A DNA stretch of 64,000 nucleotides from the NCBI GenBank assembly GCA_030374805.1, contig JARGSG010000015.1, positions 124,001 to 188,000 of the forward strand. The letters are read 5' to 3'. The notes under the pieces are model-generated. The model searched no databases. It was not told the DNA's origin and saw only the letters and a program-made list of their open reading frames with translations. The position numbers and the translations under genes are program-made. Source of the stretch: Gracilaria gracilis. Lineage: Eukaryota > Rhodophyta > Florideophyceae > Gracilariales > Gracilariaceae. Numbering within the stretch: the first letter of the stretch is position 1; each line of letters begins with the position of its first letter. Positions 22,159 to 31,926 of this stretch are shown one piece after another.

Positions 22159-23010
22159 TGTAAAGCACCGCCTTTGGCGGGAAAAGCGCAGGCTCACAAA
22201 GACGTTCGGAATCTTCCCCTCCACAGGGCAGCACAGCGAACGGAGCACTCCGGGAATGACACAGCTAAGCCGGGTGTTAATCTGAGGTCAAACCACCACG
22301 ATAAGCGTCGGAGCGTTATGCTGATTAGTAGTCGGTAGAGATCCACGTGTTCACACGGTCACGAGATGAGTCCTCGAAAGAGAGTAGCACGGCAACGACA
22401 AGGTGTCGGAAACGGGCCACTGAGAACAGGGCAAAAACGCAAACCCAAAATGGAGAGAAAGCAAACCACCAGAGTGGGGAAAAGAGAGAGAGAATAAAGC
22501 AAACCCAATACAGGGGCGAGTATACGACAATAGGTCGGAACGAGACACACAAATAGTGGTTATACTCTGAGCGCCACAAGGGTGGGTAACTATACGTGAA
22601 CAACGCAGTCGTCACTCCACTTGGAGGTGAACAATCCGCGAAGGCGTGATAGTAAGAGCCAGAAGCCCTTGCTTGGCTAGGGGCAGTTAACTTGGGGGAG
22701 CGGTGCTCAACCCTCTAAGTACTGAGCTCGGCACACCACTGACAGTGGGTGCGCCGGGCAAAATAATCTATAAAATATCTGAGTAAATACAGCAATGCTG
22801 GGTGCACTGCCTTTGGCATGTTCGTGCTACACGTGTGCTAGTCCCACCCGCTAAGCGGCGCCTCGAGCCGTGCAATCCACGTGTACATGTGTGGAAATTA
22901 CCTCAGCGAGGCGACACACTAATAGCGGTGTAGCTCATATATATCTACTAACGCATGATGCGGAAATTAACTAAGTACCTCAAATCGCTTCCAAGGAGTG
23001 TTTTCCTTCA
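22159..23010 (-). repeat. LTR (5' LTR of minus-strand element)
   Basis: 852 bp, TGTAAAGCACCG to GTTTTCCTTCA on the plus strand, same length as the partner LTR and collinear with it. Flank 23011-23015 is CCTTG. Confidence 0.93.
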
Positions 23011-23478
23011 CCTTGAGAGCCACGCCACATCCTGGTAGGGAACACATATATCGAGAACCTGGTTCAGGGTTTCAATTGTGTCCTCGATATAGTAATAAAC
23101 TGTAGAGGAAGGCAGCAGGTGTGCCATACCAATATCAAGGTAGGGTCCCCCAGCTAACCATCTTATGGTCACGGATAACCGTAAAAGTGGAGGGCTCTTC
23201 CGAAACTTGCAGTTGAGATGTAAAGCGACTCTCTCGGCAAGAAGTATAAACGACGATTGTGACATTCTGGAAACTCGTTTAAACAATCGCTAGCGTATCC
23301 CAGCTACTACTGTGAAGAAAAAACGTCGTCTTCCAACAGTATGTTCTCCTCGTCCCTGAGCTTTAAAATGGGCGGCAAAAACTTCAATCGCAGCCACAGC
23401 AGCAACGCATAAGTGTTTCTTCTTCCGCTTTGAGATAATGAGAGAGGCATGCGCACTAAGTTTTTGGATTCGTTCCAT
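23011..23478 (-). pseudogene. Harbinger-type transposase, proximal half (cut by retrotransposon)
   Basis: Minus-strand frame starting MERIQKLSAHASLI, with one TAG near 23287, carries the HARBI1-type N-terminal pattern: RLFKRVSRMSQSSFILLAER, LRLSVTIRWLAGGPYLDIG and LPSSTVYYYIEDTIETLNQV. This is the helical domain before the DDE catalytic core. The frame runs to the CCTTG target duplication at 23011 and resumes on the other side of the retrotransposon at 11609. Such transposases move elements by cut and paste with a 3-bp TTA/TAA duplication. Confidence 0.75.
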
Positions 23479-24477
23479 TGTGTTCTCTTTTTTCTGCGAG
23501 GAGAGATGCTCAGCCTAAATATTTGTGGCTTTTATACCGTGTAGATGGGTCATCTATTTGAAGGGATGTTGGTTTCCACTATTCGTAATACGACTGTGCC
23601 ACTTCCAGTGAGAACTGTGCCGCAGCGCAGGCAGTCGCAGTGGATAGCCGTCGTAACACTACGTTAAATAGTTCTGAGTGATCCATGGCACCCATTCTGG
23701 TTTGTGTGATTACAAACAAATGACTGCATAAGTCAAAGATATTATACAGCATACGATTGAGAAGCAGTTTGTGTAGGCAGACGACCAAGATGTCGTCGTA
23801 CGGCGTAAGCTACAGCAAAATTATCTACTTGATCAAAGCTGCTATTTAAACGGACTGTGGCGACATGAGACACGGCGAATTACTTAGCACAGCAGTTGCC
23901 AAAGGGTGCGGCAAGTTGAGCAGAAAGGACTGTGTAGCGTTTATCAAAGACTGCGGCAAGATTGGGTCGGAATGATGTTACAGAAAAATTGTGCGAAACA
24001 ACTCGCGCGGAGCTGCGCAAGCAGAGTGACGGGCGCAAAGTCATAGACAAGGAGCTGTGGTTTTGGAACTATGCGCGAGGAGCCATGCGCGTGGGGGCTT
24101 TGCGCGTAAAAGCTTTGCAAAATATGCTAGTCTTAACACGCGTATCAGCTTGTTCCGGGTTTTTAACACCGGAAGCGTCAAAAAGGCGCAGTGACGCTAC
24201 CGGTGAGAGAATAAATGGCGGTGAGATGAGGTGATGACGCCAGTGTTGGCGTCCCTGCTGTCATCCATATGCTACATTAGGGAGAAAATATTGGAATGCC
24301 AAATAGCATATGGCTGGCTTCTGAAAGGGTCATACTCTATTACCATACACTAAAAAAAGTATTGGAACGGCCCTCAGGGCCTAAAATCTGGGGACGCGCC
24401 GGCCAATTTTTGAGCCACTTGGCTAATTTTTTGGCCATTTGGCGATACATATGGCGATTTTCGAATGCAACCAGTAA
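23479..24477. other. intergenic, no supported gene
   Basis: Short open frames exist (minus 23579-23788 with MDHSELFNVVLRRLS, plus 23962-24234) but neither matches a family I know. The first could be an upstream piece of the Harbinger gene. From about 24290 the sequence is AT-rich with repeated TTGGC/GCCAA words like those at the ends of the 510-bp MITE at 51.3 kb, so another degraded PIF terminus is likely. Confidence 0.4.
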
Positions 24478-25300
24478 GACCATCTCTACCAAGAAAGCCA
24501 AAAACCGCAATCCAAATACACCAAAATCTTAAATACAGTTTGGCTTCACACACTGCACCAGTATCAATGCTGGCTAGACCCAAAAAAGTGGCCGCATGTC
24601 TTCCGTATATAAAGATCGTGCATGGGGCTCCCCTCAATTTCGTAGTCTCCGTGGAAACCGCCTTTTGCTCGACATGACGGATACATCGTCCGACGAACTT
24701 CAAGATTTTTAAGCGATGAGGAGGTACAAGCCGTTGCTCAATGTACATCTTTATTGGCTGCCCCTCTTCCAGTTTCAACTTTGAAAGCACCATCACATGG
24801 TGGAAGGCAGCCTTGCATTTCAACTATTTATAGAAGTGAAAGCCACTGGTTCAAAAACTACCATGCAGTTCCTCCTGTGTACCCACACTCTCAATTTCGT
24901 AGACTGTTCCGTATACCGCTCCAAATGTACTGAATACTACACAAGGAGCTCGTAGAATTTGAACCAAGAATTCTGCAACAAAGAAACGGTGCCCGAATTC
25001 AAGGACATACTTCTCATCAAAAGCTTCTAGGTATACTCCGCCAACTCGCAACCGGGCTTTCTTTTGCCCAAATGAATGACATTATCAAAATTTCTGCGGA
25101 AAGTCAGCGCATGTACTTTGCAATTGTCCTTCAAAGCATATACAACCGATTTGGGCCTTTATATTTGAACCAAGAGCCAAATCTTTTCGAACCACGGGAT
25201 TTTGAAAAATAGTATGATAGTACAGGGTTCTCTGGGTGCGTTGGGTGCATCGATTGAATGCACCTGCATTGGAAGAACTTGACTTAAGAAATGCTTTCAT
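24478..25300 (+). pseudogene. PIF/ALP1-type transposase, N-terminal half, decayed
   Basis: A TAA trinucleotide (24475-24477) followed by GACCATCTCTACC resembles the left end of the MITE at 51323. The first ATG (24674) gives MTDTSSDELQ, the same N-terminus as in that MITE. One frameshift later the frame reads SDEEVQAVAQC, ESHWFKNYHAVPPVYPHSQF, RRLFRIPLQMY, GHTSHQKLLGILRQLATG and GFSGCVGCID-MHLHWKN, the plant PIF/ALP1 (DDE) transposase pattern up to the first catalytic Asp. The Cys of the GSIDCMHW motif is a TGA, and there are further stops near 24923, 25209 and 25275. The C-terminal half is absent. Confidence 0.75.
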
Positions 25301-25342
25301 TGTTTTCCAAGATGATAGACAACATGTAATTCATCTTTCTCC

Positions 25343-26020
25343 ACAGTTATTGATGGCATAGTAAAGTACTGCATCTCTCTGACGCTTTCCTGCAACTCTT
25401 TCGGCGGACACGGTGTAGGGTTCCACATCCTCTTCTAGTTGTGAAAATTCCTCGATGTCATCCCCTTGGTCGATACACAAATTGTGCAATATAATACAGG
25501 AGCTAACGAACCTGATTATATCGTGCTATTGGTGGAAATGCAAACCGTTCTTGAGTAACGAGAAGCGGTTTTTCTGTATACCAAAACTGCATTCTATTGG
25601 TTTGCAAGTGTTTGATGCCAACTGGTCCCACAGTCTTAAAACAGAGTTGCTTCGCTTCTCCTGTTCGGAACAACTCTTCATTAGATTAAGAACTAACTTG
25701 AACGCACAATCCTCAATAATATAAGGCCAAATACAAACATCTCCAACTGTTAGATCAGGTATTTCTTCATCCAGATAAGTACCATTGTCAATGTTCCTTT
25801 TCAAAGCAGAGGCGATGTAAATCGTACGGTCTCCATTCACAACAGGTCGACCCATATCAACAAATGTAAACTTTTTGTCTGCCATGGCAACTGCGAAAAA
25901 CACTATGCTTGGATATCCCTTGTAGCAGCGGTATTCGTAATTGAAGGACAACACTCGTAAGAGGAGGTTTTGAGGACTTAGAGAATTTTCCGCATTTAGG
26001 CGTATGAGCTGTACCGCCAT
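25343..26020 (-). pseudogene. Harbinger-type transposase, C-terminal half
   Basis: Minus-strand frame with one TAG near 25524. It matches the second half of HARBI1-type DDE transposases: EYRCYKGYPSIVFFAVAMAD, KKFTFVDMGRPVVNGD (second catalytic region), WPYIIEDCAFKLVLNLMKS (usually GDxAF), CKPIECSFGIQKNRF (usually R-x-x-V/I-E-x-AFG, third acidic residue kept), and RFVSSCIILHNLCID. The N-terminal half is missing upstream, where a decayed LTR begins at about 26066. It faces the PIF pseudogene head to head and belongs to a different branch (HARBI1-like, as at 23.0-23.5 kb). Confidence 0.75.
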
Positions 26021-26065
26021 TGGCGCGGTGTTGAGCTCAGACGGTTTTTGGGATTTTAAAAGAAG

Positions 26066-26782
26066 GATGCACGACCTGAGCTACCACCCAGCGGGCGTGA
26101 CGGGAACACGTGTTGCACGGATACCCAGGAGGCGATTCCACCAGCATTGGTGTATTTACTAGATATATGTGATACTTTATTTACCCGGTGCGCCCACTGT
26201 CCGGGACTGCGCAGAGCACAATACTTAGTAGGTTGAGCTATGCTCCCTTAGTAAATCACCCTTGTCAAACAGAGGCTTCCTGGCTCTGAATATCACGTTT
26301 TCGCGGACTGTTCAACTCCAAGTGGAGTGATTACCGCATTGTTCACGTATAGTTACCTACCATTGTGACGCTTAGAGTATTAACACTGCGTGTGTATGTC
26401 GTTTTAACTACTGTCGTATACTCTCACAAGTATTGGGTTTCGTTTCTGTGTTAAACACCCATCCTTACTCTTGTGGACCCCTTTGACTTTTTCTGAGTTT
26501 CTTCTACTGCCCAATCTTACATGGCTCCCTGTCCGACATCGTGTCGTTTCTATTACAGTTTCTTGAGGCCCAGTCTTGAGACCGCCCTTTGCAGGTGTTC
26601 GTACACGGTACTAAGTCTCCATTGTACACTCCGACGCTCGTCGTGACCGTTTGCTTGCGGTTTACAACCGGCTAGTCGTGTCATTCTGGTATTGCTCCGT
26701 TCGCTGTGATACCTCTTTGAAAAAAAAATCCCGAACATCTCCGGGCCTGTTTCGCTTTTCTCGCCAAAGACGTTACACTACA
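26066..26782 (+). repeat. diverged solo LTR relic, inverted relative to the full element
   Basis: The plus strand here aligns along most of its length with the reverse complement of the 852-bp LTR at 11615/22159. Landmarks include AACACGTGTTGCACGGATA, GTGCGCCCACTGTC, TCCAAGTGGAGTGA, GTTCACGTATAGTTACC, TGTCGTATACTC and the end CGCCAAAGACGTTACACTACA. Many substitutions and small indels show it is far older than the complete element. About 100-130 bp at the LTR start are missing or unrecognisable, and no internal pol sequence adjoins it. Confidence 0.8.
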
Positions 26783-28610
26783 GTTAAAGGTTTGCTGGGA
26801 CAAGCAAGCAACCTCGAATGGGTACAATCGACGGCTCCAACACCATAACGAAGTCTTCAAATGTTTTTTAATCTTTCATCGCGCTTGCGACGTCGCTATC
26901 TGTCGCAAAAAAGGTGAAAGAAACTTGAAACGAACTTTAAATTGCTTTAGCCACATCCACCACACATTCAAGCGCTGTGCTTCCACCAATTCTTAGCTGT
27001 GTTTTTACAGCCTGCAGTGTTGGACCGGTTGAATACGTTAGAGATGCCGCTACTTTGATTGAGAACGGTTTTGCTCGCTGAAAGCTCGTCTACATGCTCA
27101 GCAGCAACGCTGTCAGTATATATTTTAGGTGCTGAGACAAAGTAAATGGAATGGAAAAAATGGCCCTTTGCGTAGTTAAATGTGCAAACTTTAGGTGAAT
27201 AGCATAGCTTTTGAAATAGGAGGAAGAGTTACGACAAAATTGCTGAAGTGTGCGGCGTCTTTCACGCATTTTATCGACGGTTGCGGCGTTACATTCGCTG
27301 AGAATTTTTATAGTTAGTCTATAGACTCTTGTAAAAAGAACGTGATTTCTTTGCTGTACTGTTGGCGTTTGTACATCATCTGCTCTACTAGGGTCAAACG
27401 CTCTGCACCCTGTTTTGCAGCTGTAGGGCCCTTTGGAACAAAAAATAAATTGCTTTCGTTCGTTCTTTGTACATCAAAAACTGGACCGCTGCGCCGCTGA
27501 CTTGTTTGGTATGTTCTTAAGACATGAAATGGAAGTCATTTTCAAAGGCCTGGGGTACAGAGGTACCGAATAATTACTAGTCTGTTAATCAGTGTTTTGG
27601 CTTGATGCAGCGATTGCTGATGAGCAAAACGAATTGACCTTAAACGGAGCTACGTATGTGCGCAGTTAGTCAAGCTGTTAATCATACTGAAGAGTGCTCT
27701 GCTCTGGGGGGCGCGTAGAAGAACACTGACGACACGACCACGAAAACAGAATTGTCCCAGGCTTGGGGTCTCTCTTTGAGCGACCCCAGGATTTTGCCCA
27801 AAGCACCGCTGGTTTGGACAAGATCCCCGTGTCTAGGCAAACAAAATTGCCAAAAAGCTGGGCTTCTGGACAACATGCGCGATGAATTGCCCCACTGTAG
27901 AAAGGCCTAACACGTATCTTTGGTACCGTAATGCACAGTCTTTTCCCGCCCGCGGAACAATGATTCGCTACTAACAACTTTGCATCATAAAGTTAGATGC
28001 GCCTTCTTTGATGCCGCAGTGGCCCTCTCTCTCTCTCGATCTGAGAACGCGTACGCGTTGGATACAAGCTGAGAGGCGGCGTTCAATTCGCGCACAGCGG
28101 CGCAGCAGAATTGCTTCTCCGCTTTGTCAGGCTGGCCGCACGCCTCGAGAAGCTTTGCCAGCGGCGGCGGGGTGTACAAACATTGCAGCATTTGAAGGGG
28201 GGCTACGCTGCGGAAGGAGCGCTATTGCGGCGCAGTTTATAAATGCTGTGCAGTTTTGAACCGCATGGCTACATATTACGGCCCAGTGATGCATGGCACC
28301 ATCATCACGGCTACCGGAACAGTGAGAAAGGCGCCCATATCACAAGGGTGCGTGTTGACAAACGCTCACTAGTTCAGTTGCAATAAGTTATGCACCACAT
28401 GCGCTGGCACACTGCAATTTTGCACATCGTACGTGTGCCGGACAAAAGTCAACGCCAATCTCGCTGAGGGCGAAGGGGTCGGGACAAGGGGCGAGAGCGG
28501 CAAAATTGGTCGCCACAGAACACGCGCGGCGACGTGTGTATACATAGTATGTATTACATACATACCTTCGAAGATACATAGCGGGGCGGCGGCGGCATGA
28601 CGAACATGAA
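26783..28610. other. intergenic, mostly featureless
   Basis: No gene is well supported. A 68-codon ATG frame on the minus strand (27985-28191; LAKLLEACGQPDKAEKQFCC, helical, GC-rich at third positions) could be a small gene or a last exon. A minus frame at 27678-27977 is not convincing. Composition shifts from AT-rich to GC-rich at about 28.0 kb, marking entry into the host gene island. Confidence 0.4.
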
Positions 28611-28614
28611 CAAA

Positions 28615-28642
28615 GGGGGGGGGGGGGGGGGGGGGGGGGGGG
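28615..28642 (+). repeat. poly-G tract (28 G)
   Basis: 28 uninterrupted G residues about 260 bp upstream of the likely start of the next gene. Runs of this length can fold as G-quadruplex DNA and are prone to length errors in sequencing. Confidence 0.9.
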
Positions 28643-28810
28643 CGGCCGGGGCTCACCACCACTCTCCAAAAAATTGCAGCACAGCGCAGCAAGCGGCTGG
28701 CAAAACGCGCGCTGCGCGCTCGCAAAACGCGCGACAGCGCTCCCCACGCAACAAGCGCTGGCGCGGCGCTTCGGCAGCTTTGGCCGCCGCGTCGCGCTCA
28801 AGCCGCTCCG

Positions 28811-28860
28811 CCACACCCACACACACACACACACACACACGCACACACGCACACACACCA
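28811..28860 (+). repeat. (CA)n microsatellite
   Basis: About 50 bp of CA repeat with a few G interruptions, directly upstream of the next start codon. Confidence 0.9.
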
Positions 28861-28905
28861 CCACCGTCCGTCGCGCCCGCGCCGCCCGCGCGCGTCTCCG
28901 TCGTC

Positions 28906-30207
28906 ATGTGCATCCTGTGCTGCAGCCACAAGCAGCTGGAGCTTCCGCACGCCCCGCGCTGCGATCCGCGCCATCTTTACCATGTGGCGCACTTCGCCAT
29001 TGCGGCCGGCACGCTCTTTCCCGGCGAGCGTTCGAGCATCGACGTGTATGCCGCCAATTCGCTCCGCCTCATGGCTGAGATTCGCACTACCGGCCTTCGT
29101 GCTCTCTTTCACCACGAGCCACAGTGGCCTGCCGCCACGCTGCTTTCGCGCGTCATGGCCGTGTCCGCCGAGCCCAACAGTCCGTACGGCGCTATCGTCG
29201 CCTTCTGCAAGCAAGGCCCCTCCATGACCGGCTTTGACAACTTTTTCCGCTTTCGCGTCGTTGTGGTCGGTCGCTACAAGCTCGCGCGTCCTTCCAAAAT
29301 CCATTGTTCCTACCCGTGCGTGCTCGTTTCGCTCATTTGCGAAGAGCCTTCAATCCGACTCCCTTGTCCCGATCGCTCCTTCCCCTTCCTCTCCCCAAGC
29401 CCCCTTCGTCGCTCTGCGCGCTCACGCATCATCACGCGTAGCACCGCCGCAGCGCTCAGATCCGCGCCGCGTCTCCGCTCCAGCACGGAGATGGGCGGTC
29501 TCAGATACGCCCACTGGCGATCTGTGCAGCCCGAAGTACTTGTCGCACGCGCCTGCGCCGCCGCTGCAGAGCACGTCGACAAGTTCAGACCATTAGTTAA
29601 GGATGACGTTCCGAATGAACCTTGTCCGTCATGGTGGTCTTTTTGGTTGTGTCAGTGTCTCTCCCTTTGCACTCCGCAACAGTTCTTATACCAACTGCAT
29701 AGCGAGACTTCTGTCGTGCGTCGCCTTCAGCACTTCATCGACTTTGTGCGTGAGGGCGAGGAGAACAAATCGGTGGCCGACCGCGTGCGAGCCGTACAGG
29801 TCAGCAAAACCCCCGCACTTCGCAAGACCATTTCGAAGAAGCGAAACAAGCACACCTCCGCATCAACAACGCTTCGGAAAGCCGTCAAAAACAAAAACAA
29901 ACGTATTAAACCTTCATCGCGGCTGGATGAAATCCTCGGTACAGGTAGTGATCCATGGCCATCTTCTCCCGCCAAAGGTTTCCAAAACGTCAACTTAAAT
30001 CTTCCCTGTACCGGACGATTTCGCCCCATCCCCCCAGAGTGCTCTGAGCTTCGAACAGATAAACCTGTATCTGACAACGATGCTCGTTCCAAGAAATGCA
30101 CTATACGCCTGCAAACTAAACCCACCAACTGCGTCGTCACCAATGTGAAACACTCAAAATCGTCTACCACAGAAAAGAACAACTGCTCCCATACAACAAC
30201 TAGATGA
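28906..30207 (+). CDS. hypothetical protein (433 aa)
   Basis: The open frame begins further upstream, but that part translates only poly-G and CA repeats. The ATG at 28906 (MCILCCSHKQLELPHAPRCD) starts the protein-like portion. The first 120 residues look globular (HLYHVAHFAIAAGTLFPGER, RLMAEIRTTGLRALFHHEP, AIVAFCKQGPSMTGFDNFFR). The middle is Ser/Arg-rich, followed by a Trp/Cys segment (WWSFWLCQCLSLCTPQQFLY) and a basic, Lys/Ser-rich C-terminus (TISKKRNKHTSASTTLRKAV) that could be nuclear or disordered. A possible intron in the Ser-rich middle cannot be excluded. I recognise no family. Its 3' end faces the dynamitin gene across 140 bp. Confidence 0.5.
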   Translation: MCILCCSHKQLELPHAPRCDPRHLYHVAHFAIAAGTLFPGERSSIDVYAANSLRLMAEIRTTGLRALFHHEPQWPAATLLSRVMAVSAEPNSPYGAIVAFCKQGPSMTGFDNFFRFRVVVVGRYKLARPSKIHCSYPCVLVSLICEEPSIRLPCPDRSFPFLSPSPLRRSARSRIITRSTAAALRSAPRLRSSTEMGGLRYAHWRSVQPEVLVARACAAAAEHVDKFRPLVKDDVPNEPCPSWWSFWLCQCLSLCTPQQFLYQLHSETSVVRRLQHFIDFVREGEENKSVADRVRAVQVSKTPALRKTISKKRNKHTSASTTLRKAVKNKNKRIKPSSRLDEILGTGSDPWPSSPAKGFQNVNLNLPCTGRFRPIPPECSELRTDKPVSDNDARSKKCTIRLQTKPTNCVVTNVKHSKSSTTEKNNCSHTTTR

Positions 30208-30348
30208 GATGAATTATGTGTGCAAAGCCTCTCGTGATTACCACCAAGAAACTATTTGCTTCGTTACCGCTGCTCAACTTCATCGCATATTTGTGTTTCA
30301 GCTGCACAGGAATGCAAAAGAAAGTATGAAGTACAGCTTTTCGCAGAC

Positions 30349-31509
30349 TCAGCTCTGCCCCACTTCCTCGTTAACTGCTACCATAGAAATCTTCGAGTTG
30401 AGAACATCAATGTTTTTCTGAACCGTACCAATGTTCGTTTCCAAGTTGCGTCGCACCTTCTCTACAAGAGAATTATTGGTTTCATTGCGTTTCTGTAAAA
30501 CATCAACTTGTTTGTCAAGCACACTCATACATTCCATGAACTGCGCAGCATCATCCTGAACCTGTTTCAAACATCGAAGCCTCTGCACGACGATAGGCAG
30601 ACTTTCAGCAACAGCCTGCCATTTTTCAATCTTGTGTAAAACACTAGCCATGCGTACTATCTCCGTTCCCTTCTCGTCGCGTAGCTCTGATTGCAATATA
30701 CGCGCAATGTCTTCAGCGTCCTTCTTCAGTCGTTGTGGGAGAGTATCGTCCGTGATGAGACCAAGTCTAGTACGTACATCTTCAAGTAAAGGCGCCAGTG
30801 GAATTGTTTCACAATGCTCATCAAGACGATGTATTCCAAGAGCATTCTCCATAGCTGTTACCCGCTTTTCTAGCGACTGCAGTACTGCGACATTGGGAGA
30901 AATCATCTGCACGGTAACTGGTTGCTTCGCATGAGGGCCGGAATGATCGGCATCTGACAGTGACAGACTGTTGTTGGGTGTAACTCGTATGGTGCGGTTT
31001 GGTCGCAATTCAGCGTTGAGATTGTGCTCTATTTGTTGCAGTCTGGTTCTTAACACAGTCAAATCTGGCAGACTGGATTCAGGCGGTTGTTGATCATCTG
31101 ACGTACAATCAGCGGCCAGTGATTCCACTTCTGTGCGCAGTCGTTTCAACTTGTCGGATCGACTTTCGGAGGCGGGTAATCGGGGTCTAGCGGTTCCGAA
31201 AGTTATGTGCCTAGAAGGAACATGACTGGACTCAAGGTAAATTGAATCGGAGAAGTCGGCAGCATTGGCGATGGGAAGGACGCTGCCGGCGAACATTTCG
31301 AACGCTTTGAGAGGCGAAACGCGCTCCTCCACGATGTCCTCATCTCCATAGTATTCTTGCTCATCATGTTCCGAAGGAAGAGGCTGCTCGACGGCGAAGG
31401 ACGTGGAAAATATATCAAGTGGTTGGCGGGATGGCGGCGACTCTTCTGGAAGCGGGTCAGCCTCATACACGAGCGGTTCGTCCGATTGCGGTGCGTACAC
31501 CCATTCCAT
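30349..31509 (-). CDS. DCTN2: dynactin subunit 2 (dynamitin, p50) homologue
   Basis: 386 codons, close to the animal length of about 400. Landmarks in dynamitin order: an N-terminal VYEADPLPEE resembling the VYETxDLPE motif, DFSDSI, a first coiled coil (KLKRLRTEVESLAADC), LQSLEKRVTAMENALG, a leucine-rich helical stretch with VRTRLGLITDDTLPQRLKKD, and the C-terminal coiled coils IEKWQAVAESLPIVVQRLRC and NNSLVEKVRRNLETN. In animals and fungi dynamitin forms the shoulder of dynactin, which links cytoplasmic dynein to cargo. It is divergently placed from Nup35 with about 420 bp between starts. No intron seen. The pattern is strong across the whole length, so the assignment is firm even though the partner complex is unproven here. 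Confidence 0.8.
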   Translation of the reverse strand: MEWVYAPQSDEPLVYEADPLPEESPPSRQPLDIFSTSFAVEQPLPSEHDEQEYYGDEDIVEERVSPLKAFEMFAGSVLPIANAADFSDSIYLESSHVPSRHITFGTARPRLPASESRSDKLKRLRTEVESLAADCTSDDQQPPESSLPDLTVLRTRLQQIEHNLNAELRPNRTIRVTPNNSLSLSDADHSGPHAKQPVTVQMISPNVAVLQSLEKRVTAMENALGIHRLDEHCETIPLAPLLEDVRTRLGLITDDTLPQRLKKDAEDIARILQSELRDEKGTEIVRMASVLHKIEKWQAVAESLPIVVQRLRCLKQVQDDAAQFMECMSVLDKQVDVLQKRNETNNSLVEKVRRNLETNIGTVQKNIDVLNSKISMVAVNEEVGQS

Positions 31510-31926
31510 CGCTCAGACTGGTGAGCTTTCGGGACGGGATAGAGGCCGTGGTGTCGAGAGCGGGAGGATCACGGTCGGAAGGAAGGGGGAGAGCTGGAGG
31601 GGATGCGGTGAGCAATGCTGACATGCGCAGAGTGGGGACGCGTGGGTTGCACCCCGCAGCGAGACACGCAGTCCTTTTTGGTGCCGGTTTGGGCGCGGGC
31701 CAAACCCTGGCGCAAGCGCAAGCGCAAGCGCAAGCGCCAGCGTGGCCTTGCAGTGCTGTAATTGCTGCTATAATTAAACTGGTTGCAAGCCATTTAGCGC
31801 CGCCCAAATCTTCAAATTCGAATCGCGCGCTCTCCACCTCCGTCCGTGTCTCTTCGATATCGCCGGAGCCACCGTCGTCCTCCCTCAGTTGCATTCTGCC
31901 GTCAAGTATCTCCCTCCGTCGCCATA
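31510..31926. promoter_or_regulatory. bidirectional promoter region, DCTN2/NUP35
   Basis: A 417-bp spacer between two divergent start codons. It holds four perfect CGCAAG hexamers in tandem (31711-31734) framed by TGGCGC and GCGCCA, which can form a short stem. No TATA box was seen at the usual distance from either start. Confidence 0.5.

Larger units (their letters stand above)
11615..23010 (-). mobile_element. Ty3/gypsy chromodomain retrotransposon (11.4 kb, inactive)
   Basis: The element has two 852-bp LTRs that begin TG and end CA, flanked by a 5-bp target duplication CCTTG (11610-11614 and 23011-23015). Internal order on the minus strand is gag with zinc knuckle, protease, RT, RNase H, integrase, proline-rich linker and chromodomain, which is the Ty3/gypsy order and marks it as a chromovirus. 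About 20-25 LTR-to-LTR differences are visible by eye (roughly 2-3 %), and both gag and pol carry several stops and at least one frameshift, so it is a moderately old, dead copy. An additional long reading frame lies on the opposite strand between pol and the 3' LTR (12502-14460). Confidence 0.93.

Noticed and set aside
23962..24234. 90-codon plus-strand frame
   Set aside because: No family match, no promoter signal, and it lies in transposon debris.
25085..25300. Minus-strand frames at 24851-25300 as separate genes
   Set aside because: The plus strand there reads as a PIF transposase through stops, so the minus frames are shadows.
28597..28905. N-terminal extension of the hypothetical protein through poly-G and CA repeats
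   Set aside because: The translation is only Gly and Thr-His repeats plus Ala/Arg; the protein-like part begins at the ATG at 28906.
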